From JBCBWG01 sp036804185 (GTDB lineage Bacteria > Pseudomonadota > Alphaproteobacteria > Rhizobiales > Hyphomicrobiaceae): 64,000 bases of DNA. Positions 1-9,229 of this stretch are shown here, in pieces. Every line of letters begins with the position of its first letter. Positions within the stretch are counted from its first letter, which is position 1. Position numbers and translations under genes: made by a program. Where the stretch lies: assembly GCA_050330095.1 (NCBI GenBank), contig JBHJOC010000030.1, forward strand, positions 6,678 through 70,677. The letters are read 5' to 3'. The notes under the pieces are model-generated. The model was given only the letters and a program-made list of their open reading frames with translations, did not search any database and was not told the DNA's origin.

Positions 1-2
1 GG

Positions 3-734
3 CTCAAGAGCCCGCTTGCTGATCGTGAGCCTGGGGACATCGATTACTGGATCGTGCGCGAGAACAACGAGGGCGAATACTCCTCGGTCGGCGGCCGGAT
101 GTACGATGGCACGCCCGAAGAGATCGTGTTTCAGCAAGCCGTCTTTTCGCGCCGTGGCTGCGATCGCGTGATGCGCTACGCGTTCGAGCTCGCGCGCAAA
201 CTCGGCAAAAAGACCGTGACATCGGCGACGAAGTCGAACGGGATTTCGATTTCGATGCCCTATTGGGACGAGCGCTTTGCGGCCATTTCGGCGGACTACG
301 ACGGCATCGACGTAGCACAGTTCCACATCGACATTCTCACGGCCCACTTGGTGCGCAACCCGCACTGGTTTGACGTGATCGTCGCCTCGAACCTGTTCGG
401 CGATATCCTGTCGGATCTCGGTCCTGCGACGACGGGCACGATTGCGATTGCGCCGGGTGCCAACATCAACCCGGAACGTGAGTTCCCCTCGATGTTCGAA
501 CCGGTGCATGGCTCAGCGCCTGACATTGCTGGCAAGGGCATCGCCAACCCGATCGGCCAGATCTGGTCCGGCGCCATGATGCTCGAGCATCTCGGCCACA
601 CAGAGGCTGCCGACGCAATCGTCTCGGCCATTGAGCAGGTGATCGAAAGCCGCACCGCATTGACGCCGGACATGGGCGGCAAGGCGCGCACCAAGGACCT
701 CGGCAAGGCGATCGCAGAGATCGTTGCGGGTTGA
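3..734 (+). CDS. Tartrate/D-malate dehydrogenase-like beta-decarboxylating dehydrogenase (5' truncated by window edge)
   Basis: The frame is open from the left edge, so the N-terminus lies outside the window; about 243 residues are visible. The protein belongs to the NAD-dependent isocitrate/isopropylmalate/tartrate dehydrogenase family, which oxidises and decarboxylates 2-hydroxy acids in the cytoplasm. Visible family hallmarks are VRENNEGEYSS, the substrate loop ATKSNG, the metal-binding ASNLFGDILSDLGP block and the nucleotide-site FEPVHGSAPDI. The tartrate/D-malate dehydrogenase branch is chosen over LeuB because of VRENNEGEYS followed by GG, the ISMPYWDER segment and the WSGAMMLEHLG C-terminal part. 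Exact substrate (D-malate, tartrate) is inferred from the family. No promoter is visible here. Confidence 0.85.
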   Translation, partial: LKSPLADREPGDIDYWIVRENNEGEYSSVGGRMYDGTPEEIVFQQAVFSRRGCDRVMRYAFELARKLGKKTVTSATKSNGISISMPYWDERFAAISADYDGIDVAQFHIDILTAHLVRNPHWFDVIVASNLFGDILSDLGPATTGTIAIAPGANINPEREFPSMFEPVHGSAPDIAGKGIANPIGQIWSGAMMLEHLGHTEAADAIVSAIEQVIESRTALTPDMGGKARTKDLGKAIAEIVAG

Positions 735-950
735 GCCGAACGCTGTCATCAGGCTGTGCCAATGAAGCGGCGCCATGGGTACTGCGAAGCGTGATGAGGT
801 CGAACGCCCGGGCGCTCCGCGCCTCAAGAATCGAACCGTCGTGTCTCGACCGTTTGCGGCCGATCACCGGAGCAGGCCGGTCAAAACGTCGGTCACAGGC
901 TCGCAGCATCCGGGCGCTGCCCGTTCGAAGCTGTCTAGAAGGGGGCGCAG

Positions 951-2768
951 GTGCCAGGAGATGTCGCCAGTCTCGCAAGGCTGCCGCGGGCGTGCCCAAT
1001 TGCTGCTGTGACGTTTGTGATCGTCCTGCTTCTCGGTATGCTCTGGTCAAGCCTTGACGCACCGAGGGCCTCCGCCCAGCCCCTCAGCCGCGACCAGCAG
1101 CTCCAAGAGGCGGCCCGGGCTCATGCGCGCGGCGACGTGCGACGCGCCATCGAGATTTTTAGTTCTGTGCTGAGTGAGAGCGGACTTCCGGCGGATCGGC
1201 GCGCCCTGATCCTCAATGACCGCGCCGTCGCCCATGCGCAAGCCGACGAGATCGAGCTTGCCTTTGCTGACTTCAATGAGTCTGCGCGCCTCTATCCCGA
1301 GAATGCCGCACTCTACAACAATCGAGCATCCGTGCTGCTAAAGCTCGGGCTCGCCGATGAGGCCCTCAAGGACCTCGAGCGAGCGATTGTCCTTTCACCG
1401 AATTACGTCGTCGCTCTCGCTAATCGAGCCATTGCGTTCAAGGTGCTCGGCCGTCCGATCGAGGCGCTTGAGAGCCTCACGAACGCCGTCGCAGTCGACG
1501 AGAAGGCGAGCCAGGCGCTCGTTGCGCGCGCGCGGCTGGCGCTTGAACAGGGCCGTCCGCGGGCCGCTCTGCGTGATATCGAGCGCGGGATCGTTCAGGA
1601 TGCGACGAACCCGCTCCTTTATCGCCTGCGCGCCGAGGCGAACCTCGCCGTTGGCGACATCGAGCCTGCAATCAAGGACTTCAGCCGCGCCCTTGCGTTT
1701 CTTGGCACCGACATCGAGCTTCTTGCACAGCGAGGTTTTGCCTACATGCGCCTCGGCGAAACGGCGGCAGCCGAGACTGATTTTACCTCGGTTCTCGATG
1801 CCCGCCCGGCCGATGTGGCGATCCTTCGCGAGCGGGCTCATGCGCGCATCCTGAATGATGCGACGGCGGCAGCCGAAGCCGATCTTGTGCGCGCACTCGA
1901 ACTCGTTCCACGAGACCCTGTCTCCTTTGCCTATCGCGCTCTGCTTTACAAAAAGCTGGGCCGTCCGGGCGATGGCCAGCGGGAGGTTCAGCTCGCCGAA
2001 CAAATCGATCCAAAAAACCCGGTCGTACTCTGGGCGAAGGGTGAGACCCTCGAAGCGCTCGGACGCACCGAGGCGGCGGTCGCGGCATTCCGCTCGGCCT
2101 TGGCACTCGACCCAGCGCTCAATGGGGCCAGGTTGGGTCTCAGACGGCTGGCACCTGACGATGCGATCCTCGCCGATGCGGTCATTGCCGAGGGGCCAGA
2201 AGATTGGAGCGTTGTAAGGCGGGCAGGCACCTTTCTGGCGGTAAACCCGTCCCTGACCATGACGGGGGTGCCGCTGGAGGCCGTTCCGAACAAGGTGCCC
2301 CGGCTACTGTCTTGGGAACCGAGAGACGTCGCGGGGCGTCGGTTTGGCGTTCTCGTTTACGATCAGGGTGGCTTCGATGTTCCTGCCGGCGACGCGCCAG
2401 CGCGTTCGGTTGCGCTCGAAGCAGCGGTTGTCTTGGATCTCGATGCGCGCGCGGTCTTGATCGAAGTCCCTGCTCGGTTCGGGGACAGTGTTGCCCAGTG
2501 GGACTGGTCGGCATCGGAGATCCGAATCGCGGCTGTGGACGGCTTGATGGATATCGTCCCTCTTGCGGCCCAGCGAACCGCTGCAGGGCCGGCAGGCACC
2601 CGCGCACCCCGCTTCTCGGAGCGCCGCACTACGACGGCTGCATCCAACCGCCCACCGGCTTGGGCGCCATGGGCCGATCCACGGGATGTCTCCCCCCGCC
2701 AAAGGTCTGCGAGGCCGCGACAGAACCGAAGACCACGGACTTTTTTCGATTTGCTTCTCGGCAACTGA
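951..2768 (+). CDS. Exported TPR-repeat protein
   Basis: 605 residues from a GTG start. Residues about 15-43 form a signal peptide or N-terminal anchor (hydrophobic core VTFVIVLLLGMLW, then ASAQP), so the protein acts in the periplasm. Residues about 50-410 are a run of roughly ten TPR-type helix pairs (for example the repeats around YNNRASVLLKLGLADEALKDLERAI), a protein-protein interaction scaffold. The C-terminal 200 residues contain a beta-rich stretch of unknown type and a basic Pro/Arg-rich tail. No catalytic motif is seen. The 735-950 gap upstream has no gene. Function unknown; a scaffold for an envelope complex is an inference. Confidence 0.75.
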   Translation: MPGDVASLARLPRACPIAAVTFVIVLLLGMLWSSLDAPRASAQPLSRDQQLQEAARAHARGDVRRAIEIFSSVLSESGLPADRRALILNDRAVAHAQADEIELAFADFNESARLYPENAALYNNRASVLLKLGLADEALKDLERAIVLSPNYVVALANRAIAFKVLGRPIEALESLTNAVAVDEKASQALVARARLALEQGRPRAALRDIERGIVQDATNPLLYRLRAEANLAVGDIEPAIKDFSRALAFLGTDIELLAQRGFAYMRLGETAAAETDFTSVLDARPADVAILRERAHARILNDATAAAEADLVRALELVPRDPVSFAYRALLYKKLGRPGDGQREVQLAEQIDPKNPVVLWAKGETLEALGRTEAAVAAFRSALALDPALNGARLGLRRLAPDDAILADAVIAEGPEDWSVVRRAGTFLAVNPSLTMTGVPLEAVPNKVPRLLSWEPRDVAGRRFGVLVYDQGGFDVPAGDAPARSVALEAAVVLDLDARAVLIEVPARFGDSVAQWDWSASEIRIAAVDGLMDIVPLAAQRTAAGPAGTRAPRFSERRTTTAASNRPPAWAPWADPRDVSPRQRSARPRQNRRPRTFFDLLLGN

Positions 2769-3147
2769 CGCGGGCGCCGGTCGCGACGTTCTGCTCATTG
2801 ATCCATACAGTGCTTGCGACGCGTTCCAGCATCGAACGTGAGCTTGCCCCCCCGCTTGAATTGCAAGCCCCATGAATTGCAATCCTAGTACCGCCGACCA
2901 GGCGTTCCTGAACCATCCGCAGCACGCGCCTGCCAGGGACTTCTGATCGGAGAGCGGATCCGAGATCCAATATGTTGCTGGTACCCTTTGCATTCCGTAG
3001 TTCGTTTCGGCGTCTGACGAGGGTCACGGACCAATTACGGAAAGCGGGTCCTCGCGCTCTGCGCGGCGGCCGTGGGTCCAGCCTGGCGCTTGGGCATCGG
3101 CTGCTCCGGCCGCGACGAAACATCATGTGAACGGATGAGGCCACAGC
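2769..3147. other. Intergenic region holding dispersed repeat copy 1
   Basis: The first 110 bases (2769-2880) have no convincing gene. The rest is occupied by repeat copy 1 (see separate entry) and a short leader before the photolyase GTG start. Confidence 0.6.
2884..3051 (+). repeat. Dispersed triple-hairpin repeat, copy 1
   Basis: Same element as the copies at 6289, 11671, 15788, 23402, 45078 and 49911. It starts at a CTAG (2884-2887), then a degraded hairpin-1 left arm (GACCAGGCGTTCC), spacer CATCCGCAGCA, right arm GGGACTTCTGATCGG (2936-2950), hairpin 2 around CGAGATCCAATATGTTGCTGG, and hairpin 3 (TTCCGTAGTTCGT ... AATTACGGAA), ending AAAGCGGGTCC. It lies between two co-directional genes (TPR protein and photolyase). 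Confidence 0.85.
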
Positions 3148-4593
3148 GTGTCAGCCCCGCCAATTATTCTATTGCTGCATCGCCTGCTGCGTGTCGACGA
3201 TCACCCGGCACTGCGCGCTGCGTGCGACACGGGGCGTTCGGTCATCCCGCTTTATGTGCATGACGACACGTCGCCGGGGGCCTGGGCGCCGGGCGGCGCG
3301 AGTCGCTGGTGGCTGCACCATTCTCTCATGGCGCTTGCAGAAGACCTCGAGGCACGCGGTGCGCCACTCATGGTTCGGCGCGGGGAGACGGTCGAGACCG
3401 TGACGGAACTCGCCGGAGAAGCGGGCGCTTCCGGCGTTTATCTCACACGCGGTCACGAGCCATGGGTGCGTGAGATGGAGGTGCGCCTCAACACGAGCCT
3501 CTCGCGGCGCGGGGTCGAGGTCAAGCGCTTCACGGGCCGGCTGCTTGCCGACCCCGACACTGTTCGCACGAAATCGGGTGACGTCTACAAGGTCTATACG
3601 CCGTTCTGGCGCGCGTTGCGCAGTTGCCCGATCCGAACACCGGTCGATCCGCCGTCGAGGATCCAAGCCTTTGAGCCCGCCCTTGTGACGCTCACCGTCG
3701 CAGAGCTCGGCTTGCTGCCGACGAGACCCGACTGGGCCGGCGGCCTTCGCGACGCGTGGATCCCAGGCCCAGCTGGTGCAAACGCTCGTATCGCACGGTT
3801 CATCGAGACGGCGCTGGCCGGCTACGACGAACTCAGGAACCGGCCCGACCTCGAGGGGACGTCCAAGCTCTCGCCGCATCTTCATTTTGGCGAAGTCAGC
3901 GTCGCGCGTCTTTGGCACGGGATCGTGGCGCGGCTCGAGGCCGACGGGCGAGGCCCAACCGGCGCAGAGACATTCCTAAAGGAACTGGTCTGGCGTGAGT
4001 TTTCCTACCACCTCCTGCATCATTTTCCGTCGCTACCCGAGCACCCCTTCCGCGATGCGTTCCGCGCCTTTCCCTGGCGGGAAGATCATTCTGCGCTCGC
4101 TGCTTGGCAAACGGGCCTGACAGGTTATCCCATCGTCGACGCAGGCATGCGCGAGCTTTGGCACACGGGCTGGATGCACAACCGGGTACGGATGATCGTG
4201 GGCTCGTTTCTAGCGAAGAACCTGCTGTTGCCCTGGCAGGCTGGCGAAGCATGGTTCTGGGACTGCCTCGTCGATGCTGATCTTGCCTCGAATGCCGCAA
4301 GCTGGCAGTGGGTTTCGGGCTCGGGCGCCGATGCTGCACCTTATTTTCGGATCTTCAATCCCGTCACGCAGGGCGAGCGCTACGATCCGCACGGGGCCTA
4401 CGTGCGCCGCTGGGTGCCCGAACTCGCAAGACTGCCGACCCAATTCATCCACGCCCCCTGGTTGGCGGCGAAGAACGTTCTTTTGGAAGCAGGCGTCGAT
4501 CTCGGGAGCACTTACCCCGCCCCGATCGTTGATCATAAGCAGACGCGAACGCGTGCGCTCGAGGCGTACGAAGTCGTCAAATCTGCGCGCTGA
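3148..4593 (+). CDS. phrB: Deoxyribodipyrimidine (CPD) photolyase
   Basis: 481 residues, typical length for class I cyclobutane pyrimidine dimer photolyase, which uses blue light and FADH- to split UV dimers. N-terminal antenna domain (residues 1-135: LLLHRLLRVDDHPAL, RGE), then the helical FAD-binding domain with the family signatures TSKLSPHLHFGEVS, FLKELVWREFSYHLL, DAGMRELWHTGWMHNR and NAASWQWVSGSGADAAPYFRIFNP. GTG start. No operon partner; repeat copy 1 sits just upstream. The DASH/cryptochrome and 6-4 branches are less likely from the motif pattern. Confidence 0.95.
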   Translation: MSAPPIILLLHRLLRVDDHPALRAACDTGRSVIPLYVHDDTSPGAWAPGGASRWWLHHSLMALAEDLEARGAPLMVRRGETVETVTELAGEAGASGVYLTRGHEPWVREMEVRLNTSLSRRGVEVKRFTGRLLADPDTVRTKSGDVYKVYTPFWRALRSCPIRTPVDPPSRIQAFEPALVTLTVAELGLLPTRPDWAGGLRDAWIPGPAGANARIARFIETALAGYDELRNRPDLEGTSKLSPHLHFGEVSVARLWHGIVARLEADGRGPTGAETFLKELVWREFSYHLLHHFPSLPEHPFRDAFRAFPWREDHSALAAWQTGLTGYPIVDAGMRELWHTGWMHNRVRMIVGSFLAKNLLLPWQAGEAWFWDCLVDADLASNAASWQWVSGSGADAAPYFRIFNPVTQGERYDPHGAYVRRWVPELARLPTQFIHAPWLAAKNVLLEAGVDLGSTYPAPIVDHKQTRTRALEAYEVVKSAR

Positions 4594-4678
4594 TGCAGGT
4601 TCTTGTCCGAACGTGTTGTTTCGCGTGTGATCCGGAATGGTTAACGTTCACTTGCTTAACGGGTGAGTGGAGGTGTGG

Positions 4679-5110
4679 ATGATGTTGCGTGGACTTCTTA
4701 CTGCGATCCTGGCGCTTGGTCTGTTGAGCGCTGCAAGTCTGGGCGCTCTAGCTCGCGTCGATGTGCGGATTGATCTCACAGCCCAGCGCATGAACGTCTC
4801 GGTCGATGGAGTTCCCCGACACAGCTGGCCGATATCGTCGGGCCGCCGCGGCTTCCGGACGCCAACGGGGTCTTATCGGCCGACCGTGCTGCGCCGGATG
4901 CACTATTCGAGCAAGTACAACAACGCGCCCATGCCGTTCTCGATCTTCTTCAGAGGTGGATATGCGATCCATGGGACGACGGAGGTGCAAATGCTCGGCC
5001 GGCCTGCGTCGCATGGGTGTGTGAGGCTTGCGCCTTCGAACGCACGCATGCTGTTTGAGTTGGTTCAAGCCCGTGGTGCAGGGCAAACGCGGATCCGCGT
5101 CGCTTATTGA
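4679..5110 (+). CDS. Small exported L,D-transpeptidase (YkuD/ErfK family)
   Basis: 143 residues if begun at ATG 4679, preceded by a GGAGG Shine-Dalgarno (4669-4673); a GTG 12 bases further upstream lies on the SD itself and is rejected. Signal peptide residues 1-25. The rest is one minimal YkuD domain: IDLTAQRM, GRRGFRTPTG, AIHGT (His98) and SHGCVRL with nucleophile Cys114. The family forms or exchanges peptidoglycan 3-3 cross-links, or attaches proteins, in the periplasm. The next gene is a paralogue sharing the same block order, so the pair probably arose by duplication. Confidence 0.92.
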   Translation: MMLRGLLTAILALGLLSAASLGALARVDVRIDLTAQRMNVSVDGVPRHSWPISSGRRGFRTPTGSYRPTVLRRMHYSSKYNNAPMPFSIFFRGGYAIHGTTEVQMLGRPASHGCVRLAPSNARMLFELVQARGAGQTRIRVAY

Positions 5111-5326
5111 TCTGGCCGATAACAATTTCGCCAACGCGGGCGCAGTGTTCCTGACCAGAACCTTGACCTAACCGTTCGACTTGCACCCCCACAATTCAGC
5201 GGACTGAAGCCACACCCTGCTAGCGTTGCCCAATCCAAGTCTGTTGATCAGGCCCCAACGGCTCTTTGTGCGCGCGGCGCGCTGGCTGCGGGCTGAGAGT
5301 CAGATGCGCTTATTGGGGGTTGGCCG

Positions 5327-6265
5327 ATGCAGTTGCGCGTGAAAATGGCCCTCGCGGTCAGTTGTGGAGCATTCCTCACAACAGTGAGCCTGGCGGCGGC
5401 GGATGTTCCACCCGTCACGCCGAGCGTTGTCCTCAATTCCAGTGGCGGCGAGGGGCCAGCGCTGCGAGGCAGCCGCGTCGAGCGCCTTGGCGGCTTGGCG
5501 GAGACGGCCCGGGGACTGGAGGCGGCGCGGGATGCATCGGACGTGCGCCAGCCTGAGTCAGCCGGCGGGACAGATCGCCCAACGCCTGTCGATCCCACGG
5601 ATGCAGCGTCTGCCCAACGCTCCAAGCCGGACGCCATCGACGTTGCCGCGGTCGCGCCGCCAGAGCGTCCCACCCGTCCGGCGGCACCGGCGCGTCCGCC
5701 AGAGCCCGCCGTGATCGCGACGATCGATCTGACCAGTCAGCGCATGACGGTTGCGATTGCCGGAACCGCGACACATTCATGGCCAATCTCGTCGGGTCGC
5801 CTGGGTTATCTGACACCGACCGGCACCTTCCGCCCGCAATGGATGGCGAAGATGTGGTACTCACGTCAGTACGACAACGCGCCCATGCCCTACGCGGTGT
5901 TCTTCAACCGGGGGATCGCGACACACGGCACTTCGGCCGTCGGCATGCTTGGCCGGCCGGCATCGCACGGCTGCATTCGGCTTCGTACGGACAATGCGCG
6001 GACGTTCTACGAACTCGTCAGCAGGCATGGGAAGGCCAACGTCCGCATCATCGTCAAGGGTACGACGCCTCTCCCGGCGCCAAGAGTCACCGGAACCACG
6101 ACCCGGCCGCAAGCCAGACGCCGGACGCACGGATCGCCGCAGGCCGCGCCGCGAGTTCCAGCAGCACGTGCGGCGCAACGGGAGCGCGTCTATCAGGGCT
6201 ACGTGCCACGCAACGTCACGATGTCCCAGCCGCGTCGGCTTCGGTTTCCTGGAGATCCTCACTGA
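5327..6265 (+). CDS. Exported L,D-transpeptidase with long Pro-rich linker
   Basis: 312 residues. Signal peptide residues 1-25 (MALAVSCGAFLTTVSLAAA), a low-complexity Ala/Pro/Arg-rich linker to about residue 127, a YkuD catalytic domain at 128-245 (SSGRLGYLTPTGTF, IATHGTSAVG, SHGCIRL with Cys216), then a basic Pro/Arg tail. Same domain as the gene ending at 5110. The linker suggests the enzyme reaches from the membrane into the cell wall (inference). Repeat copy 2 follows the stop directly and could form the transcript end. Confidence 0.92.
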   Translation: MQLRVKMALAVSCGAFLTTVSLAAADVPPVTPSVVLNSSGGEGPALRGSRVERLGGLAETARGLEAARDASDVRQPESAGGTDRPTPVDPTDAASAQRSKPDAIDVAAVAPPERPTRPAAPARPPEPAVIATIDLTSQRMTVAIAGTATHSWPISSGRLGYLTPTGTFRPQWMAKMWYSRQYDNAPMPYAVFFNRGIATHGTSAVGMLGRPASHGCIRLRTDNARTFYELVSRHGKANVRIIVKGTTPLPAPRVTGTTTRPQARRRTHGSPQAAPRVPAARAAQRERVYQGYVPRNVTMSQPRRLRFPGDPH

Positions 6266-6572
6266 CGCCTGGTGTGCCGTCTCCGACGCTTGGTTTCCTC
6301 TCCGGAAACCAAAGGGTACGAACAACCTATCGGATCTCGTGCCGCGTTCCGATCAGACGTCCCTGGAAGGCGGATGCTGCGGATGGTGCAGGGACGTCTG
6401 ATCGGCGGTCCTCGTGCGGCCGTCGTGACGATCGGCAGGTTCGCCGAGTGCACTCGCGCTTGCGCCTCGCTCGTGCGCCGTCGCGCCCAATGGCCTAAGG
6501 GCGGCGACAGCCTGCCGATTCTGGGTCCAAATGAGGGGCATGCGCACCACAAAGCGATAAAGCAGACCTGAT
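6266..6572. other. Convergent intergenic region with repeat copy 2
   Basis: Between two convergent genes. Positions 6289-6406 are repeat copy 2. I see no gene or other structure in 6407-6572. Confidence 0.55.
6289..6406 (-). repeat. Dispersed triple-hairpin repeat, copy 2 (inverted)
   Basis: Inverted copy. Hairpin 1 arms are GATCAGACGTCCCTG (6351-6365) and CAGGGACGTCTGATC (6389-6403), a perfect 15-bp stem, enclosing GGAAGGCGGATGCTGCGGATGGTG. Hairpin 2 keeps GGGTACGAACAACC ... GGATCTCGTGCC. Hairpin 3 has a different sequence (TTGGTTTCC/GGAAACCAA, 6290-6312) but still forms a stem, so structure rather than sequence is kept there. Confidence 0.85.
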
Positions 6573-7370
6573 CTAAGACCGCTGCGTCCAGGCTGCGGGT
6601 CGCTTCTCACGGAACGAGGCAAGCCCTTCGCGAGCCTCGTCCGATTGGCGCTTTTGCCCATGTGCTGCAATGAGCTGGTGCAGGTGTTGGGCGCTCATGT
6701 CGCCGTGTGATTCTGAAAGCACACAGCGCTTGGTCTCGGCAATTGCATCCGGACCGTTGGCGAGCAGTGCTCCAACGATGGCAGCGCCACGCGCATCGAG
6801 GGCTGCCTGATCGTCGACGATTTCGTGAACGAGCCCGATCGCGCGGGCCGTCTCGGCATCGAACGTCTCACCCGTCAATGCATAGCGGCGCAGTTGGCGC
6901 ACACCGATCGCGTCGACGAGTTGCGGTACGATGATTGCGGCAGTCAGGCCCCATCGAACCTCTGAGATCGCGAACGTCGCAGCAGCGGTTGCAAGAACGA
7001 TGTCGCAGGCGGCAAGCAGACCGGTTCCGCCGCCAACGCAGGCTCCGTGGACCAGCGCAATCGTCGGCACTGGCAAGTGGTTCAGGCGATCGACGGCGCG
7101 CGCCGTATCTCGCGACGTGTCGTAGTTTCCCAGTGGTCCGCTGTCGCGCACCGAGAGGAGCCATTCGAGATCGGCGCCGGCCTGGAAATGGCGCCCGGCG
7201 CCACGGACGACGACGGCACGGAGGTCCGTTGCCCGCTCCGCTTGATCGAGAATGTCGTGCAGGGCGCCGATCAGTGCGCCATCGTAGGCATTGTTGCGAT
7301 GCGGACGATTGAGTGTAACCGTGGCCACTCCACGATGATCGATCGATACCAAAGCAGCAGGTTCAGACAT
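6573..7370 (-). CDS. Enoyl-CoA hydratase/isomerase (crotonase) family protein
   Basis: 265 residues from ATG 7370, which has a GAGAAG ribosome site; an upstream in-frame ATG would add 19 unsupported residues. Crotonase fold: RNNAYDGAL near the N-terminus, oxyanion-hole segment FQAGADLEWL, and GACVGGGTGLLAACD. The position of one catalytic Glu of classical enoyl-CoA hydratase (ELxxxCD) is Thr-Gly here, while the second (ISEVRWG) is kept. That pattern, with ADLEWL, resembles methylglutaconyl- or isohexenylglutaconyl-CoA hydratases, but no partner carboxylase genes are near. Substrate unresolved. Confidence 0.85.
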   Translation of the reverse strand: MSEPAALVSIDHRGVATVTLNRPHRNNAYDGALIGALHDILDQAERATDLRAVVVRGAGRHFQAGADLEWLLSVRDSGPLGNYDTSRDTARAVDRLNHLPVPTIALVHGACVGGGTGLLAACDIVLATAAATFAISEVRWGLTAAIIVPQLVDAIGVRQLRRYALTGETFDAETARAIGLVHEIVDDQAALDARGAAIVGALLANGPDAIAETKRCVLSESHGDMSAQHLHQLIAAHGQKRQSDEAREGLASFREKRPAAWTQRS

Positions 7371-7723
7371 GGTTCTTCTCTCGATTGTCTTTTTCGGGGG
7401 GCGTTGTCGGAACGCACCATCGCGCATCGGATGTCTATGCTTGGAGCACGCACAGTCGTTGTAGTGCCCAGCACTGGTGAGTTTAGCGGCGCAGCAGCTC
7501 CGGCACAGCGCGCAACGGCATGGCTGCTTGTGCGCAGCCGGGCAGATCTACGGCTCGCGAAAGCGTGACTGAATCGTGAGCGCACCTGAGCGATTTGTCA
7601 TAGGACGCAGGTGGCGTCTTGCCAAGTTTTCGCCACAGCTACGACGCACTGCGGACCCGAGAAAAAAGTCACGGTCTGGTGCTGCGGCGTTGGTGCGGCC
7701 CTTCGAAAACACTACGGCGGATC
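7371..7723. other. Divergent intergenic region, no gene seen
   Basis: Lies between the divergent crotonase and L,D-transpeptidase genes, so it must carry both promoters. I could not identify convincing -35/-10 pairs, repeats or a short ORF with a ribosome site. Confidence 0.4.
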
Positions 7724-9130
7724 ATGACGCAGAACGATCGAGCGACCGGCAGACAATGCGATGCCGAGACCAAGTGCGAAACACCAGGGGGCGCCGTGCG
7801 CAGCCGTCGCGACGTGCTGCGGCTGGCGACTGGCGGTGTTGCGGCAACCGCAGGCGCCTCAGCTGCCTTCGCGCAAGACGGAGCGTGGTGGGAGCGCGTC
7901 TTCAGTGACCCCGGTCCGCGGCAGCGCGCGGCTTCGCTTGACCGGTCCAGTGCGCAACAGGCCTCGCTGCAGGACTTGCGCCAGAACAACCTGCCCTGGC
8001 GCAGCGAAGAAATGCTCCGGCTGATTGAGGACGCGGTCGACAAGTACGAGCGCGCTGCGCGTGAGCGGTCGTGGCGCATCATCCAGCAGGGCAACCTCCT
8101 GCGGCCCGGAGCTTTCGACGAGCGCATCCCTCTCATTAGATCGCGCCTCGTCGTATCAGGCGAATTGAGCGAGCGCGACGCCAACGCCTACGGCTCCTCG
8201 CTAGAATACGACCCCTTCATGGATCGGGCGATCCGCCGGTTCCAGAGTATGCACGGGCTCACGCCGAGCGGTACGATCAACCGTTCGACGCTCGCCCAGC
8301 TCAATATCTCGCCGAGCGATCGACTGCGTCAGCTTCGTGTGAACCGCGACCGCATCGCGCGGCTCGTCGAGACCAGTATCGAAGAGCGGTATGTGCTCGT
8401 GAATGCCGCAGCCTACCAGCTCGAGGCTGTAGACCGTTTCGAGGTCGAGCGTCGCCATCGCGTGATCGTTGGCAAACCTGACTCCGGCCGCCAGACGCCC
8501 GAGATCACAGCGGTGATCGAGGGCATGAACTTCTTCCCGTTTTGGCGCGTGCCGCAAACGATTGCCGTCCGCGACATCATCCCGCGCCTGCGCAAGGAAC
8601 CGGAGTATCTCGACCAGGAAGGGATCGTCGTGGTCGAGGATCACTTCAACGGCCCTCTGATCGATCACCGCTCGATCGACTGGCATACGGTCGATCCGAC
8701 GCGGTTGCGCTTTCGGCAGGAGCCGGGCGACCGCAACGCGCTTGGCCTCGTCAGGATCAACATGCCGAACCCGGATATCGTGTATCTTCACGATACGCCG
8801 ATGAAGGAGTTGTTCGGCCAGGGCATGAGGGCGTTCAGCGCTGGCTGTGTCCGCGTGCAGGACGTGTTCGACTTGGCGGCGTGGCTCGCGCGCTACGAGC
8901 CGGGATTCGCCTCGGGTCGCGATGCCGTGGACGCGATCATCGAAGCCCGGCAGCCTGTCGACATTACCTTCACGCGGCCCGTGCCAGTCTATTTCAGCTA
9001 CATCACCGCGTGGGCCGAACCCGACGGATCCGTCGTCTTCAGGCCAGATATCTACGGTCGAGACGGTTCGGATGCGTTGCGTGGCGAGCGTGATCCAGAC
9101 GCCCCTGTCGTCGAGACGCTCTCACCCTGA
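7724..9130 (+). CDS. L,D-transpeptidase of the YcbB/LdtD type with peptidoglycan-binding domain
   Basis: 468 residues from ATG 7724 (upstream in-frame start rejected: its extension is Arg-rich and precedes the signal). The N-terminus has a twin-Arg-like signal (SRRDVLRLATGGVAATAGASAAFAQ), then an LdtD-like scaffold region, a small peptidoglycan-binding helical domain around residues 150-205 (DRAIRRFQSMHGLTPSGTINRSTLAQLN) and the YkuD catalytic domain. Catalytic residues are His356 (LHDTP) and Cys375 (SAGCVRV). Periplasmic formation of 3-3 cross-links is expected from the family. Third L,D-transpeptidase in 5 kb. Confidence 0.92.
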   Translation: MTQNDRATGRQCDAETKCETPGGAVRSRRDVLRLATGGVAATAGASAAFAQDGAWWERVFSDPGPRQRAASLDRSSAQQASLQDLRQNNLPWRSEEMLRLIEDAVDKYERAARERSWRIIQQGNLLRPGAFDERIPLIRSRLVVSGELSERDANAYGSSLEYDPFMDRAIRRFQSMHGLTPSGTINRSTLAQLNISPSDRLRQLRVNRDRIARLVETSIEERYVLVNAAAYQLEAVDRFEVERRHRVIVGKPDSGRQTPEITAVIEGMNFFPFWRVPQTIAVRDIIPRLRKEPEYLDQEGIVVVEDHFNGPLIDHRSIDWHTVDPTRLRFRQEPGDRNALGLVRINMPNPDIVYLHDTPMKELFGQGMRAFSAGCVRVQDVFDLAAWLARYEPGFASGRDAVDAIIEARQPVDITFTRPVPVYFSYITAWAEPDGSVVFRPDIYGRDGSDALRGERDPDAPVVETLSP

Positions 9131-9229
9131 GCCTCTGCAGGCCGCCAGCCCGGCACGCTCGGGCTTGACGTTGACGTCAGAACAATCGGCGTCACACTCC
9201 CGCGGGTCACGTGATCGAGGGAGCCTGCT

